Assembly (NCBI RefSeq): GCF_000968195.1
Contig: NZ_FO704550.1
Span: 434,001-498,000, forward strand
Direction: 5' to 3'
Length of the DNA: 64,000 nt
From: Xenorhabdus doucetiae
Lineage (GTDB): Bacteria > Pseudomonadota > Gammaproteobacteria > Enterobacterales > Enterobacteriaceae
The first letter of the stretch is position 1; the number at the start of each line of letters is the position of its first letter. The notes beneath the pieces are model-generated. The model worked only from the letters and a program-made list of their open reading frames with translations. It ran no database searches and had not been told where the DNA came from. Shown here piece after piece: positions 9,062 to 21,345 of this stretch. The position numbers and the translations under genes are program-made.

Positions 9062-10981
9062 TTGAGTGACATGGCGAAAAACCTGATTCTCTGGTTAGTC
9101 ATCGCAGTTGTCTTGATGTTATTGTTCCAGAGTTTTGGTCCCAGCGACTCTAGCGGTCGTCGGGTAGATTACTCTAGTTTCATCACTGAGATATCGCAGA
9201 ATCAAATAAGCGAAGTACGTATTTCGGGTCGTGACATTGATTTCACTAAGAAAGACAACGGTGGAAAATACAGCACTTATATGCCGGTTCAGGATGAAAA
9301 GCTGCTGGATACCCTACTCAATAAGCAGATAAAAGTCGTTGGTGAACCGCCAGAACAACAAGGTCTGTTGGCAACCCTCTTTATTTCATGGTTCCCAATG
9401 CTACTGCTCATTGGCGTCTGGATTTTCTTTATGCGCCAAATGCAAGGTGGTGGCGGTAAAGGGGCGATGTCTTTTGGTAAAAGCAAAGCCCGGATGTTGA
9501 CGGAAGATCAGATCAAAACCACGTTTGCCGATGTTGCTGGTTGTGACGAAGCAAAAGAAGAAGTGGGCGAATTGGTGGAGTATCTGCGTGAACCTGGCCG
9601 TTTCCAAAAATTGGGTGGCAAGATCCCGAAAGGCATCCTGATGGTGGGGCCGCCAGGTACGGGTAAGACATTGCTGGCGAAAGCGATTGCGGGTGAAGCG
9701 AAAGTCCCTTTCTTTACCATTTCGGGTTCTGATTTCGTTGAAATGTTTGTGGGTGTCGGTGCTTCCCGTGTTCGTGATATGTTTGAACAGGCGAAAAAAG
9801 CGGCACCGTGCATCATCTTTATTGACGAAATTGATGCAGTCGGTCGTCAGCGTGGCGCAGGTCTGGGTGGTGGACACGATGAACGTGAACAGACACTGAA
9901 CCAGATGCTGGTTGAAATGGATGGCTTTGAAGGTAACGAAGGTATTATTGTTATCGCAGCGACTAACCGTCCTGATGTTCTGGACCCAGCCTTGTTACGC
10001 CCCGGCCGTTTTGACCGTCAGGTCGTGGTTGGCCTGCCGGATGTTCGTGGCCGTGAGCAAATTCTGAAAGTGCATATGCGCCGCATTCCGCTGGATACGG
10101 ATATTGACGCATCAATCATTGCGCGTGGTACACCCGGTTTCTCCGGCGCAGATTTGGCTAACCTTGTGAACGAAGCCGCTTTGTTTGCTGCTCGCGGTAG
10201 CAAGCGCGTTGTTTCTATGGTTGAGTTCGAAAAAGCCAAAGATAAGATCATGATGGGCGCAGAGCGTCGTTCAATGGTGATGACGGAGGAACAGAAAGAA
10301 GCCACGGCATACCATGAAGCAGGGCATGCCATTATTGGTCGTTTGGTGCCGGAACACGATCCGGTTCATAAGGTGACGATTATTCCGCGCGGCCGTGCAT
10401 TGGGTGTGACGTTCTTCTTGCCAGAGGGCGATCAGATCAGTGCAAGCCGCCAGAAATTGGAAAGCCAAGTTTCAACCTTATACGGTGGGCGGTTAGCAGA
10501 AGAAATTATCTATGGTGTAGATAATGTTTCTACTGGTGCATCCAATGATATTAAAGTGGCGACATCCATTGCGCGCAACATGGTGACCCAGTGGGGCTTC
10601 TCAGAAAAACTGGGGCCATTGCTGTATGCGGAAGAAGAAGGCGAAGTTTTCCTCGGCCGTTCAGTTGCTAAGGCAAAACATATGTCTGAAGACACTGCGC
10701 GTTTAATCGATCAGGAAGTGAAAGCTATCATCGATCGTAACTATTTACGTGCTCGTCAGATTCTGATGGATAATCTTGATATTCTTCATTCAATGAAAGA
10801 TGCGTTGATGAAGTATGAAACGATTGATGCTCCTCAGATTGATGATCTGATGAATCGTACAACAGTACGTCCACCCGCAGGTTGGGACGGTGATAATAAT
10901 GGCGGCAATAACAATAACCGTCATAACACATCATCTCCGCAGCAAACGTCGAAGCCTGCGGATGGAAATCCAACCACGTAA
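9062..10981 (+). CDS. ftsH: ATP-dependent membrane zinc metalloprotease FtsH
   Basis: Hexameric inner-membrane AAA+ protease that degrades sigma-32, LpxC and misassembled membrane proteins. 639 aa from the TTG start (MSDMAKNL), or 636 from the ATG at 9071; a GAGG site about 10 bases before the TTG suits it. Visible in order: first transmembrane helix (residues 7-25), periplasmic segment, second helix (about 100-120), Walker A GPPGTGKT, Walker B IIFIDEID, second region of homology ([19 protein letters not shown]), and zinc site HEAGH. The C-terminus is Asn/Gly-rich and diverges from E. coli, which is usual. Confidence 0.97.
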   Translation: MSDMAKNLILWLVIAVVLMLLFQSFGPSDSSGRRVDYSSFITEISQNQISEVRISGRDIDFTKKDNGGKYSTYMPVQDEKLLDTLLNKQIKVVGEPPEQQGLLATLFISWFPMLLLIGVWIFFMRQMQGGGGKGAMSFGKSKARMLTEDQIKTTFADVAGCDEAKEEVGELVEYLREPGRFQKLGGKIPKGILMVGPPGTGKTLLAKAIAGEAKVPFFTISGSDFVEMFVGVGASRVRDMFEQAKKAAPCIIFIDEIDAVGRQRGAGLGGGHDEREQTLNQMLVEMDGFEGNEGIIVIAATNRPDVLDPALLRPGRFDRQVVVGLPDVRGREQILKVHMRRIPLDTDIDASIIARGTPGFSGADLANLVNEAALFAARGSKRVVSMVEFEKAKDKIMMGAERRSMVMTEEQKEATAYHEAGHAIIGRLVPEHDPVHKVTIIPRGRALGVTFFLPEGDQISASRQKLESQVSTLYGGRLAEEIIYGVDNVSTGASNDIKVATSIARNMVTQWGFSEKLGPLLYAEEEGEVFLGRSVAKAKHMSEDTARLIDQEVKAIIDRNYLRARQILMDNLDILHSMKDALMKYETIDAPQIDDLMNRTTVRPPAGWDGDNNGGNNNNRHNTSSPQQTSKPADGNPTT

Positions 10982-11001
10982 CGTATTTATTTCTTAAATT
11001 A

Positions 11002-11026
11002 AACCCCAGGCTTGCCCTGGGGTTTT
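11002..11026 (+). terminator. Hairpin between ftsH and folP
   Basis: Perfect 9-bp stem (11002-11010 with 11016-11024) with TTTT at its end. It lies between the ftsH stop and folP, so it may partly attenuate read-through and lower folP-glmM expression relative to ftsH. Confidence 0.65.
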
Positions 11027-11045
11027 GACATTAAGGCACCTCGCG

Positions 11046-11891
11046 ATGAAATTGACTGCCAGAGGCAGTATCCTCGATCTTTCCCGCCCACAAGTCATGG
11101 GTATTTTGAACGTGACTCCCGATTCTTTCTCTGATGGTGGTATCCATAATACCTTTGATACTGCACTGGAACATGCCGCTAGGATGATCAAAGAGGGGGC
11201 AACCATTATTGATGTAGGAGGAGAATCGACTCGCCCCGGAGCCAATGAGGTCAGTGAACAGGAAGAACTGGATCGTGTCGTTCCGGTGATTGAGGCTCTG
11301 GCACAGCGTTTCGATGCTTGGATCTCTGTGGATACCTCAAAAGCGGCTGTTATGCGGGAATCTGCCAAGGCTGGGGCACACATTATTAATGACATTCGCG
11401 CGTTGCAGGAACCCGGAGCACTTGATGCGGCAGCACAAAGTGGTTTACCGGTCTGTTTGATGCATATGCAGGGGCAACCTCGCACCATGCAGGCAGAACC
11501 CCACTATGAAGATGTTGTATCGGAAGTCAAAACATTTCTGATGCAGCGAATTGAGCGCTGTGTTGCGGCGGGTATCGCAAAAAACAGCCTGATCCTTGAT
11601 CTTGGCTTCGGTTTTGGTAAGAACCTATCGCATAATTATCAGTTACTAGCTCACTTGCAAGAATTCCACTATTTGGGATTGCCTATTCTGGTGGGAATGT
11701 CACGCAAATCCATGATTGGTCAATTACTTGATGTACCACCGCAGGAGCGGGTGACAGGAAGTGTTGCTTGTGCCGTGATTGCAGCCATGAAAGGTGCCCA
11801 GATTATCCGTGTGCATGATGTCAAAGAAACCGTTCAGGCAATGAAAATCGTTTATGCAACACAGTCTGCCAACATGACCTGTACCGAATAA
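11046..11891 (+). CDS. folP: Dihydropteroate synthase
   Basis: Condenses p-aminobenzoate with 6-hydroxymethyl-dihydropterin diphosphate in folate synthesis; the sulfonamide target. 281 aa (E. coli 282). Pterin-site motifs are visible: [16 protein letters not shown] (about residue 18), [11 protein letters not shown] (about 58), and HIINDIRAL plus the phosphate-binding [10 protein letters not shown]. The start is MKLTARG, matching the E. coli N-terminus and preceded by AAGG; an upstream TTG extension overlaps the intergenic hairpin and is unlikely. Confidence 0.97.
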   Translation: MKLTARGSILDLSRPQVMGILNVTPDSFSDGGIHNTFDTALEHAARMIKEGATIIDVGGESTRPGANEVSEQEELDRVVPVIEALAQRFDAWISVDTSKAAVMRESAKAGAHIINDIRALQEPGALDAAAQSGLPVCLMHMQGQPRTMQAEPHYEDVVSEVKTFLMQRIERCVAAGIAKNSLILDLGFGFGKNLSHNYQLLAHLQEFHYLGLPILVGMSRKSMIGQLLDVPPQERVTGSVACAVIAAMKGAQIIRVHDVKETVQAMKIVYATQSANMTCTE

Positions 11892-11986
11892 GGTATCTGA
11901 AAAGAATTTATGTTGATAAAAAACATGATGTCAGCAAAAAACACGCTGTGAGCAGAGAATACGTTCAGCAAAGGAAAAAGAAATTT

Positions 11987-13324
11987 ATGAGTAACCGTAA
12001 ATATTTTGGTACTGACGGTATCCGTGGCCGAGTAGGTAATAGCCCAATTACCCCTGACTTTGTATTGAAACTGGGTTGGGCTGCGGGCAAAGTGCTGGCA
12101 CGTCATGGTTCTCGCAAAATCATTATTGGTAAAGATACTCGAATCTCAGGTTATATGCTGGAATCTGCGCTGGAAGCAGGATTAGCCGCAGCAGGATTAT
12201 CGGCATCTTTTACCGGCCCGATGCCAACACCTGCCGTGGCCTATCTGACACGTACTTTCCGTGCAGAAGCGGGCATTGTTATTTCCGCTTCCCACAACCC
12301 TTACTACGATAACGGCATTAAATTCTTCTCCATTGATGGTACTAAATTACCTGATGATGTCGAAGAAGCGATTGAAGCAGAAATGGAAAAATCCCTGACC
12401 TGTGTGGAATCGGCTGAATTGGGGCGGGCAAACCGAATAGTTGATGCAGCGGGTCGTTATATTGAATTTTGCAAAGGGACATTCCCCAGTGAGCAAAGTT
12501 TAAATGGACTGAAAGTGGTGTTGGATTGCGCCAATGGTGCGACCTACCATATCGCCCCGAATGTTCTCAGAGAACTGGGCGCGGAGGTGATCACCATCGG
12601 TTGTGAACCGAATGGTATCAATATCAATGAAGAATGTGGTGCAACCGATGTGCGGCTGTTGCAAAAACGGGTACTGGAAGAACAGGCACACGTTGGTCTG
12701 GCATTTGATGGTGACGGTGACCGTATCATCATGGTTGATCACCTGGGCGAAAAAGTTGATGGCGATCAGATCCTGTATATCATTGCGCGTGAAGCGTTAA
12801 GGCAAGGCCAGCTACGAGGTGGCGCCGTAGGGACGCTGATGAGCAATATGGGGCTGGAGTTGGCCCTGAAACAGCTTGGCATCCCATTTGAACGCGCGAA
12901 AGTCGGTGATCGCTATGTGCTGGAGAAATTGCAAGAAAAAGGCTGGCGTTTGGGTGCCGAAAACTCAGGTCATGTGATTTTGCTGGACAAAACCACCACC
13001 GGGGACGGAATTGTTGCCGGATTACAAGTCTTGAGTGCCATGGTGCGCAATAATATGAGCCTGCATGACCTGTGCAGCGGCATGAAACTTTTGCCGCAAA
13101 TTTTGGTTAACGTTCGCTTTACGGGGAATATCGATCCCCTGCAATCAGAATCAGTGCTTGAAGCCGTAAATTCCGTTGAGGCGGAATTAAATGGCCGTGG
13201 TCGTGTTCTGCTGCGTAAATCAGGGACAGAACCATTGATTCGCGTCATGGTGGAAGGCGAAGATGAAGAGCAAGTCACCGCATTGGCGCATCGTATTGCT
13301 GATGCGGTGAAAAAAGCAGGTTGA
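11987..13324 (+). CDS. glmM: Phosphoglucosamine mutase
   Basis: Converts glucosamine-6-phosphate to glucosamine-1-phosphate for UDP-GlcNAc, and so feeds peptidoglycan and LPS synthesis. 445 aa, the E. coli length, starting [15 protein letters not shown]. Active-site phosphoserine loop [13 protein letters not shown] (about residue 100), metal-binding DGDGDR (about 241) and phosphate-binding LLRKSGTEP (about 410) are intact. The start is set at an ATG preceded by AAGGAAAAAG; the 13 extra upstream in-frame codons are not homologous. Confidence 0.98.
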   Translation: MSNRKYFGTDGIRGRVGNSPITPDFVLKLGWAAGKVLARHGSRKIIIGKDTRISGYMLESALEAGLAAAGLSASFTGPMPTPAVAYLTRTFRAEAGIVISASHNPYYDNGIKFFSIDGTKLPDDVEEAIEAEMEKSLTCVESAELGRANRIVDAAGRYIEFCKGTFPSEQSLNGLKVVLDCANGATYHIAPNVLRELGAEVITIGCEPNGININEECGATDVRLLQKRVLEEQAHVGLAFDGDGDRIIMVDHLGEKVDGDQILYIIAREALRQGQLRGGAVGTLMSNMGLELALKQLGIPFERAKVGDRYVLEKLQEKGWRLGAENSGHVILLDKTTTGDGIVAGLQVLSAMVRNNMSLHDLCSGMKLLPQILVNVRFTGNIDPLQSESVLEAVNSVEAELNGRGRVLLRKSGTEPLIRVMVEGEDEEQVTALAHRIADAVKKAG

Positions 13325-13503
13325 TTTGTTGATTTTTTGCCCGAACAGCGCCAGTATTTAAAATTAATCTTGCGTGTCTGATACGCTTTGGTTAGTATTC
13401 ACACCCGCTCAATAAGTTAATTTTTCTAATTTTGTGAGCGGGTGATGCAATATAACGTCGCTACGAAATTGTGGTAAACCCCACGAGGAAACGGGTACAA
13501 CAT

Positions 13504-13842
13504 ATGTATGAAGCTCTTTTAGGTATATTCTTGCTGGTTGGTATCGGGCTAATCGCTCTGGTTCTGCTACAGCAGGGTAAAGGTGCTGATATGGGTGCTT
13601 CTTTCGGTGCGGGTGCATCTAACACGCTGTTCGGTTCATCAGGTTCCGGTAACTTCATGACCCGCATGACGGCTGTTTTTGCCACGCTGTTTATTGTTAT
13701 CAGTCTGATTCTAGGTAACATGACTAGCAATAAAACGGGTTCCGGCAGCAAATGGGATAGCCTTGTCGAACCGGTAAAAGTTGAAAAACAGACAGAAGTT
13801 CCGGCAACGCCAGCAAAACCCAATAGCGATATCCCGCAGTAA
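13504..13842 (+). CDS. secG: Protein-export membrane protein SecG
   Basis: Auxiliary subunit of the SecYEG translocon. 112 aa with two transmembrane helices (residues 2-22 and about 55-75) around the conserved loop LLQQGKGADMGASFGAGAS. The start matches the E. coli N-terminus MYEALL; the GAGGA stretch is rather far upstream (about 17 bases), so translation may rely on weak initiation. Followed by leuU and metY as in E. coli. Confidence 0.96.
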   Translation: MYEALLGIFLLVGIGLIALVLLQQGKGADMGASFGAGASNTLFGSSGSGNFMTRMTAVFATLFIVISLILGNMTSNKTGSGSKWDSLVEPVKVEKQTEVPATPAKPNSDIPQ

Positions 13843-13907
13843 CATTCAGTAACAGAATTGAAATAGGGTTGTTGATTTTAACAGAATAACAGTCCTATAA
13901 AATCAGT

Positions 13908-13997
13908 GCCGAGGTGGTGAAATTGGTATACACGCTACCTTGAGGTGGTAGTGCCTAAACAACGGGCGTACGGGTTCAAGTCCCGTCCTCGGCACCA
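13908..13997 (+). tRNA. leuU: tRNA-Leu (anticodon GAG)
   Basis: Class II tRNA with a long variable arm. The 7-bp acceptor stem pairs 13908-13914 with 13987-13993, followed by A and an encoded CCA. The anticodon loop reads TTGAGGT between CTACC and GGTAG. Position downstream of secG matches E. coli leuU. The 90-nt length reflects a variable arm a few bases longer than in E. coli. Confidence 0.96.
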
Positions 13998-14010
13998 TTA
14001 ATCTAGAAAC

Positions 14011-14039
14011 TTGCGTTTTTAGGATTATCAGCGTAAGAT
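14011..14039 (+). promoter_or_regulatory. Sigma-70 promoter of metY-rimP-nusA-infB
   Basis: TTGCGT (14011-14016), 17-bp spacer, TAAGAT (14034-14039), followed by a GC-rich discriminator (GCCACG) about 16 bases before the initiator tRNA. The discriminator suggests stringent control (inference). Confidence 0.7.
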
Positions 14040-14055
14040 TTGCCACGTTTTCGAA

Positions 14056-14132
<77 letters not shown>

Positions 14133-14270
14133 CTTCTTAATAACATGTACCTTTTCAGCAGTCATCTTCAGCAGCCATTGAAATATCTATCCTGATTTGA
14201 CAGGTTGCTTTGAAAGGTATACAAAGAAGCTGGTTGAGACCGCTGGCAGTAAACAGGGTCCAGTTGCATA

Positions 14271-14294
14271 AAGCCCCGAGTATCGGGGTTTTTT
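14271..14294 (+). terminator. Leader terminator between metY and rimP
   Basis: Stem 14271-14279 with 14283-14291, triloop, then a six-base T run. Its position fits the partial terminator of the metY-nusA operon, where NusA and read-through set the output of rimP-nusA-infB. Confidence 0.85.
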
Positions 14295-14355
14295 GTTATT
14301 TGACAGCAGAATTACTGGGCTAATATAGCCCTTTTTTTATGTCTTGGGGGTGGGC

Positions 14356-14808
14356 TTGTCCACATTAGAGCAAAAATTAACAGAGATAATTTCAGCACCA
14401 GTTGAAGCTTTGGGTTTTGAATTAGTTGGCCTGGAGTTTATTCGCGCTCGTGTATCAACGCTGCGGGTCTATATCGATAGTGAGGAGGGTATCACTGTTG
14501 ATAATTGTGCTGATGTTAGCCACCAGGTCAGTGCAGTGCTTGATGTTGAAGATCCGGTTCCAGGGCTTTATAACCTGGAAATATCTTCACCAGGGCTTGA
14601 GCGTCCACTGTTTAAGGCTGAACATTACCAGCGTTTTATCGGTGAAGAAGTCAATTTGATGTTACGCATGGCAATGCAGAACCGTCGCAAATGGAAAGGT
14701 ATCATCAAGGCTGTTGATGGTGAAATGATTACGGTTGCGGTGGATGGCAAAGACGAAGTGTTCGCACTGAGCAACATCCAGAAAGCGAACCTGGTACCCC
14801 ACTTTTAA
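14356..14808 (+). CDS. rimP: Ribosome maturation factor RimP
   Basis: Needed for 30S assembly. 150 aa from a TTG start, giving the E. coli-like N-terminus (M/L)[19 protein letters not shown]; a G-rich ribosome-binding site (GGGGGTGGG) lies directly upstream. Earlier TTG and GTG codons in frame fall inside that site and are rejected. The conserved C-terminus [15 protein letters not shown] is intact. Confidence 0.95.
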   Translation: MSTLEQKLTEIISAPVEALGFELVGLEFIRARVSTLRVYIDSEEGITVDNCADVSHQVSAVLDVEDPVPGLYNLEISSPGLERPLFKAEHYQRFIGEEVNLMLRMAMQNRRKWKGIIKAVDGEMITVAVDGKDEVFALSNIQKANLVPHF

Positions 14809-16338
<1,530 letters not shown>

Positions 16339-16363
16339 ATAAACTGTAGCAGGAAGGAACAGA

Positions 16364-19129
16364 ATGACAGAGGTAACCGTAAAATTACTGGCAGAAGAGA
16401 TCCAGACATCGGTAGAACGTCTAATCCAGCAATTTGCTGATGCTGGCATTCAGAAAACCGCAACTGACTCTGTTTCCCAGAAAGAAAAAGAAGCTTTGCT
16501 GGCCTACCTGAACCGCGAACAAGGCGGTTCTGGCGGTCAGCCGGGTAAATTAACACTACAGCGTAAAACACGCAGTACACTGAACGTTCCTGGCACCGGT
16601 GGCAAAAGTAAATCGGTAGCGATTGAAGTCCGCAAAAAACGCACATATGTAAACCGCGATGCCGAACAGGTTAACGCGGAAGAGCAGGCGAGGCGTGAAG
16701 CGGAAGAGCAAGCTCGGCGCGAGGCAGAAGAGAAGGCGCGGCTTGAAGCTGAAGCGAAAAAACTCGCGGAAGAGCAAGCTAAACGTGAAGCCGAAGAAAA
16801 GGCAAAACGTGAAGCAGAAGAGAGCGCTCGACGTGTAGCAGAAGAAAAAGCCAAGCGTGAAGAGGCTAAACTGCCTCAGCGTGAGGCGGCGGAAAAAGAA
16901 AAAGTGACTAAGCAACATACCGAAAACAAACCAAAATCAGTTCAGACTCATCCTGCTGCGCAAAACGAAAAAGCGCGTCGTGAAGCTGAAGCTGCAAATT
17001 TAAAACGCAAAGCTGAAGAAGAAGTTCGCCGTAAGGTGGAAGAGGAAGCAAAGCGTGTTGCAGAAGAAGCACGTCGAATGGCAGAAGAGAATAAAGACAA
17101 ATGGTCTGAAAATTCTGATACTAATGACAATAGTGACTACCACATAACCACTTCCCGCTATGCTCGTGATGCGGAAGATGAAAATGACGCCAAAGTAGAA
17201 GGCGATCGTCGTTCCCGCTCCCGTGGTGGCAAATCCCGCCAGAAGAAGAATAACAAACATTCTGAATCGAAAGCTGATCGCGAAGAAGCGCGTGCAGTGG
17301 GTCGTACCAAAGGTAAACAACGTAAACCTAGCACCTTACAGCAGAGCTTCACGAAACCGGTTGTTGCCGTTAACCGTGACGTTGTGATTGGTGAGACAAT
17401 TACGGTTGCTGAATTGGCTAACAAAATGGCCGTCAAAGGTGCCCAGGTCATTAAGACGATGATGAACATGGGCGCCATGGTCACCATCAACCAAGTGATC
17501 GACCAAGAAACAGCACAGATGGTTGCTGAAGAAATGGGGCACAAAGTTATCCTGCGTCGTGAAAACGAGCTGGAAGAAGCGCTGATGAGCGATCGTGATA
17601 CCGGTGAAACACTGGCAGAATCTCGTGCGCCAGTTGTTACCATCATGGGTCACGTTGACCACGGTAAAACTTCCCTGTTGGATTATATCCGTTCCACGAA
17701 AGTGGCTTCTGGAGAGGCGGGTGGCATTACCCAGCACATTGGTGCATACCATGTGAAAACTGAAAAAGGCATGATCACCTTCCTGGATACCCCAGGCCAT
17801 GCTGCGTTTACCTCCATGCGTGCCCGTGGTGCGAAAGCAACAGATATCGTTGTTCTGGTTGTAGCGGCAGATGATGGCGTGATGCCTCAGACCATAGAAG
17901 CTATCCAGCATGCTAAAGCGGCCAACGTACCGGTTGTTGTTGCGGTGAACAAGATCGATAAGCCAGAAGCTGATCCGGATCGCGTGAAGACTGAATTGTC
18001 GCAATACGGCATCATGCCAGAGGATTGGGGCGGTGAAAACCAGTTCATCAATGTGTCTGCCAAAGCAGGTACGGGGATTGATGAATTGCTGGAAGCTATC
18101 TTGCTTCAGGCTGAAGTCCTTGAACTGAACGCGGTACGTACCGGCATGGCAAATGGTGTGGTCATTGAATCCTTCTTGGATAAAGGCCGTGGCCCAGTGG
18201 CAACCATTCTGGTTCAATCCGGTACTCTGAACAAAGGCGATATCGTTCTGTGTGGCTTCGAATATGGCCGTATCCGTGCGATGCGTAACGAACTTGGCCG
18301 TGAAGTGACCTCCGCTGGCCCATCTATCCCAGTGGAAATTTTGGGTCTGTCCAATGTTCCTTCTGCGGGTGATGAAGCGACAGTAGTGCGTGACGAGAAA
18401 AAAGCGCGTGAAGTGGCCTTGTATCGTCAGGGTAAATTCCGTGAAGTGAAATTAGCTCGTCAGCATAAGGCTAAACTGGAAAATATCTTCGCCAGCATGG
18501 AAGAAGGTAAGGTCTCTGAGCTGAACATCGTTCTGAAAACCGATGTTCAGGGTACCTGTGAAGCTATTTGTGACGCGTTGCTGAAACTGTCAACTGATGA
18601 AGTGAAAGTGAAAATCATCGGTTCTGGTGTCGGTGGTATCACCGAAACTGATGCAACATTGGCAGCGGCATCTAACGCCATTATTCTGGGCTTCAACGTT
18701 CGTGCTGATGCATCTGCCCGTCGTATCATCGAAAACGAAAGTCTGGATCTGCGTTACTACTCGGTTATCTATAACCTGATTGATGAGATCAAACAGGCGA
18801 TGAGCGGAATGCTGGCACCAGAATACAAACAGCAGATCATGGGTCTTGCCGAAGTTCGTGACGTCTTCAAGTCACCGAAGTTTGGTGCCGTGGCGGGTTG
18901 TATGGTGACAGAAGGTTCTATCAAGCGTAATAACCCGATCCGCGTACTGCGTGATAACGTTGTTATTTACGAAGGTGAACTGGAATCCCTGCGTCGCTTT
19001 AAAGATGACGTTAACGAAGTCCGTAATGGTATGGAATGTGGTATCGGTGTGAAGAACTACAATGATGTTCGCGTTGGCGACATGATTGAAGTCTTTGAAG
19101 TGATTGAAATCAAACGCTCCATCGATTAA
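16364..19129 (+). CDS. infB: Translation initiation factor IF-2
   Basis: GTPase that brings initiator tRNA to the 30S subunit and promotes subunit joining. 921 aa (E. coli 890). N-terminal IF2-N domain (1-50), then a long charged coiled-coil region built of repeats of the type [16 protein letters not shown] (about 100-250), a second IF2-N region (about 345), the G domain ([12 protein letters not shown] near residue 428, [12 protein letters not shown]), and C-terminal domains II-IV. The extra length relative to E. coli is in the repetitive N-terminal segment. Internal in-frame starts giving shorter isoforms are known in E. coli but cannot be fixed here. Confidence 0.98.
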   Translation: MTEVTVKLLAEEIQTSVERLIQQFADAGIQKTATDSVSQKEKEALLAYLNREQGGSGGQPGKLTLQRKTRSTLNVPGTGGKSKSVAIEVRKKRTYVNRDAEQVNAEEQARREAEEQARREAEEKARLEAEAKKLAEEQAKREAEEKAKREAEESARRVAEEKAKREEAKLPQREAAEKEKVTKQHTENKPKSVQTHPAAQNEKARREAEAANLKRKAEEEVRRKVEEEAKRVAEEARRMAEENKDKWSENSDTNDNSDYHITTSRYARDAEDENDAKVEGDRRSRSRGGKSRQKKNNKHSESKADREEARAVGRTKGKQRKPSTLQQSFTKPVVAVNRDVVIGETITVAELANKMAVKGAQVIKTMMNMGAMVTINQVIDQETAQMVAEEMGHKVILRRENELEEALMSDRDTGETLAESRAPVVTIMGHVDHGKTSLLDYIRSTKVASGEAGGITQHIGAYHVKTEKGMITFLDTPGHAAFTSMRARGAKATDIVVLVVAADDGVMPQTIEAIQHAKAANVPVVVAVNKIDKPEADPDRVKTELSQYGIMPEDWGGENQFINVSAKAGTGIDELLEAILLQAEVLELNAVRTGMANGVVIESFLDKGRGPVATILVQSGTLNKGDIVLCGFEYGRIRAMRNELGREVTSAGPSIPVEILGLSNVPSAGDEATVVRDEKKAREVALYRQGKFREVKLARQHKAKLENIFASMEEGKVSELNIVLKTDVQGTCEAICDALLKLSTDEVKVKIIGSGVGGITETDATLAAASNAIILGFNVRADASARRIIENESLDLRYYSVIYNLIDEIKQAMSGMLAPEYKQQIMGLAEVRDVFKSPKFGAVAGCMVTEGSIKRNNPIRVLRDNVVIYEGELESLRRFKDDVNEVRNGMECGIGVKNYNDVRVGDMIEVFEVIEIKRSID

Positions 19130-19164
19130 TACCCTTATTGATACCCAATAGATTCATTCCATTC

Positions 19165-19186
19165 TTGGGGGGCTTATGCCCCCCAA
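19165..19186 (+). other. GC-rich intercistronic hairpin before rbfA
   Basis: Perfect 9-bp stem TTGGGGGGC/GCCCCCCAA with a TTAT loop and no T tail, 20 bases before the rbfA start. More likely an mRNA-stability or processing element than a terminator. Confidence 0.6.
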
Positions 19187-19205
19187 AATGTCAGGAGAGA
19201 AAACA

Positions 19206-19625
19206 ATGGCAAGAGAATTTAGTCGTACTCAGCGCGTTGCACAGGAAATGCAAAAAGAAATTGCCATCATCTTACAGCGTGAAGTCAAAGATCCCCGTAT
19301 CGGCATGGCGACAGTCTCTGGTGTTGAAGTTTCCCGCGATCTGGCTTATGCCAAAGTATTTGTTACCTTTCTGAATGTGCTGGTTGAAGGGCATGATTCA
19401 GATAGAGTTGAAGTGGGTATTAAGGCATTGAACGAAGCCTCTGGTTTTATTCGTTCCCTGCTAGGTAAAGCGATGCGCTTGCGTGTCATTCCTGAGCTGA
19501 CATTCTCTTATGACAGTTCGTTGGTGGAAGGGATGCGGATGTCGAATTTAGTCAGTAATGTGGTTAAAAACGATGAGAGGCGTCGCGCATCTGCGGATCA
19601 CGCGGATCATGATGAGGAAAAGTGA
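19206..19625 (+). CDS. rbfA: 30S ribosome-binding factor RbfA
   Basis: Late 30S maturation and cold-shock factor with a KH-like fold. 139 aa; N-terminus [20 protein letters not shown] and the motif [20 protein letters not shown] are diagnostic. The start ATG has a CAGGAGAGAA site 4-13 bases upstream; a longer in-frame extension lies in the GC-rich hairpin. The stop codon overlaps the truB start by one base. Confidence 0.97.
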   Translation: MAREFSRTQRVAQEMQKEIAIILQREVKDPRIGMATVSGVEVSRDLAYAKVFVTFLNVLVEGHDSDRVEVGIKALNEASGFIRSLLGKAMRLRVIPELTFSYDSSLVEGMRMSNLVSNVVKNDERRRASADHADHDEEK

Positions 19626-20578
19626 TGGGGCGCCGTCGTAAAGGCCGTGCGATACACGGTGTGCTGTTGCTGGATAAGCCGCAGGAAATTTCCTCCAATG
19701 ATGCGTTACAGAAAGTCAGGCGGATTTTCAATGCCAGCAAGGCGGGTCATACGGGTGCGCTGGACCCATTAGCAACCGGCATGTTGCCGATTTGCCTTGG
19801 TGAAGCGACCAAATTTTCCCAATTTTTGCTGGATTCTGACAAACGCTATCGTGTGATTGCCCGTTTGGGGCAGCGCACGGATACGTCGGATTCACATGGA
19901 ACCCTCATCAGTGAACGTGAAGTCAACATCACTGAACCTCAGCTTCATGCGGCATTGGATACATTCCGTGGTGACACTATGCAGGTTCCTTCCATGTATT
20001 CTGCATTGAAACATCAGGGGAAACCGCTATACGAATATGCCCGTCAGGGGGTTAACGTTGAGCGGGAAGCGCGTCCGATCACGGTTTATGAATTACAATT
20101 CATTCGCTGGGAAGGGAATGAGCTGGAATTGGAAATACACTGCTCCAAGGGCACTTACATTCGTACCATCATTGATGATTTAGGGGAATTATTGGGCTGC
20201 GGCGCGCATGTCATTTATCTGCGTCGTTTACAGGTTGCCAATTATCCTCACCAAAGAATGGTCACATTGGAGCAGTTGCAGGAATTAAAACAACAGGCTG
20301 AAGATCAGGAAATTGAGGCGTGGGAATTGCTTGATCCCTTGTTGCTGCCCATGGATACCGCCGTTACCCATTTTCCTGTTATCCACTTAACTTCTGTGGT
20401 CGCCTCGTACTTCAAACAAGGCCAACCTGTTCGAAGTAACCATAATTTGGCTTCGAATGAATGGGTGAGGGTTACCGCAGGAGAGGAAAATAAATTCATC
20501 GGCATTGCCGTGATTGATGAAGATGGATTAGTGGCACCACGCCGGCTGGTTGTTGAAACTGTTGTTGAAACTGAATAG
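19625..20578 (+). CDS. truB: tRNA pseudouridine(55) synthase TruB
   Basis: Makes the universally conserved pseudouridine 55 in the T-loop of tRNAs. 317 aa (E. coli 314). The catalytic Asp is in [16 protein letters not shown] (about residue 48); [13 protein letters not shown] and the C-terminal PUA-like region are present. The ATG overlaps the rbfA stop (TGATG), indicating translational coupling; a GTG one codon earlier is possible. Confidence 0.97.
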   Translation: MGRRRKGRAIHGVLLLDKPQEISSNDALQKVRRIFNASKAGHTGALDPLATGMLPICLGEATKFSQFLLDSDKRYRVIARLGQRTDTSDSHGTLISEREVNITEPQLHAALDTFRGDTMQVPSMYSALKHQGKPLYEYARQGVNVEREARPITVYELQFIRWEGNELELEIHCSKGTYIRTIIDDLGELLGCGAHVIYLRRLQVANYPHQRMVTLEQLQELKQQAEDQEIEAWELLDPLLLPMDTAVTHFPVIHLTSVVASYFKQGQPVRSNHNLASNEWVRVTAGEENKFIGIAVIDEDGLVAPRRLVVETVVETE

Positions 20579-20716
20579 CGGTTGAAATAAATAGCTGTAA
20601 AAAACAAATGGCTGTTAAAAACAAACAGTTGTTGAAATCGATAATGATAGCAACAGACAAGGAATTTGGAGCAGGTAATTTGAGTTGGGGCACAAAATGG
20701 CGGCGATTGTGCTGTC

Positions 20717-20745
20717 TTGCGCTTCACTTATTTGCAGCGTAGAAT
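20717..20745 (+). promoter_or_regulatory. Sigma-70 promoter of rpsO
   Basis: TTGCGC (20717-20722), 17-bp spacer, TAGAAT (20740-20745), followed by CCGCG. The leader to the rpsO ATG is about 65 nt, long enough for the S15 autoregulatory pseudoknot known in E. coli, which I could not confirm by eye. Confidence 0.7.
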
Positions 20746-20817
20746 ACCGCGTCTACACGAGTTGCTGAATTAGAGATCGGCACTTGTCATTTTAAATTAC
20801 ATAATTGGAGTTATACT

Positions 20818-21087
20818 ATGTCTCTAAGTACTGCTGCAAAGGCGCAGATTATTGCTGAATTTGGTCGCGGCACTAACGACAGTGGTTCCAGCGAAGTTCA
20901 GATCGCACTGCTGACTACTGACATCAACCAGCTGCAAGGCCACTTTGCAGAGCACAAAAAAGATCACCACAGCCGTCGTGGTCTGCTGAGAAAGGTTGCA
21001 CAGCGTCGTAAGCTGCTGAACTACCTGAAGCGTAAAGATTTAGCACGCTATACTGCTCTGATTGAGCGTCTGGGACTGCGTCGCTAA
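20818..21087 (+). CDS. rpsO: 30S ribosomal protein S15
   Basis: Primary 16S rRNA-binding protein uS15 (89 aa), which in E. coli represses its own translation. [18 protein letters not shown], the [11 protein letters not shown] helix and [20 protein letters not shown] are diagnostic. GGAG precedes the ATG. A terminator follows before pnp. Confidence 0.98.
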   Translation: MSLSTAAKAQIIAEFGRGTNDSGSSEVQIALLTTDINQLQGHFAEHKKDHHSRRGLLRKVAQRRKLLNYLKRKDLARYTALIERLGLRR

Positions 21088-21104
21088 TTGATGAGTTTCA
21101 GTGG

Positions 21105-21130
21105 AAAGGGGCCTAATCGGCCCCTTTTCT
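21105..21130 (+). terminator. Terminator between rpsO and pnp
   Basis: 9-bp GC-rich stem (21105-21113 with 21119-21127), 5-nt loop, then T-rich sequence. Corresponds to the leaky rpsO terminator of E. coli. Confidence 0.9.
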
Positions 21131-21203
21131 TCTAAGAAACGGAATTGATACAAACAGTATTGAGAAATTTAACCACTGTTTTTACCGTTTCTAAAATTTG
21201 AAC

Positions 21204-21290
21204 CTCTTCCGCTACAGTGACTCGCGCGGCTAATGAGAGTCCTTAAAGGAGTAAGCACTGTCATTAGTCGTGAGGGTGTAGCAAGAAGAG
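21204..21290 (+). promoter_or_regulatory. pnp leader long stem-loop (RNase III target, autoregulation)
   Basis: The two halves of this 87-base segment are nearly complementary: CTCTTC at the left end pairs with GAAGAG at the right, GCTACA with TGTAGC, and GGCTAATG with CATTAGTC, around an apical CCTTAAAGG. In E. coli a hairpin at this place is cut by RNase III, after which PNPase degrades the leader and represses its own translation. Position and shape fit that system. Confidence 0.85.
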
Positions 21291-21345
21291 AAACGCTATT
21301 GTTGTCTCTTTCTTAAAGCGGCAACACCAACAAAGGAAAATTATT

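Noticed and set aside
13872..13901. TTGATT/TATAAA pair as a promoter for leuU
   Set aside because: The spacer is 18 bp and the -10 element ends only 7 bases before the mature tRNA, leaving almost no 5' leader; read-through from secG is equally likely.
16670..17100. Repetitive tract in infB, considered as a repeat array or CRISPR
   Set aside because: Repeats encode the [20 protein letters not shown] coiled coil of IF-2 and vary by codon; no spacers.
17336..18217. 293-codon minus-strand frame inside infB
   Set aside because: Antisense to the GTPase core of IF-2; composition (His, Phe, Asn-rich) is that of a shadow frame, with no start signal.
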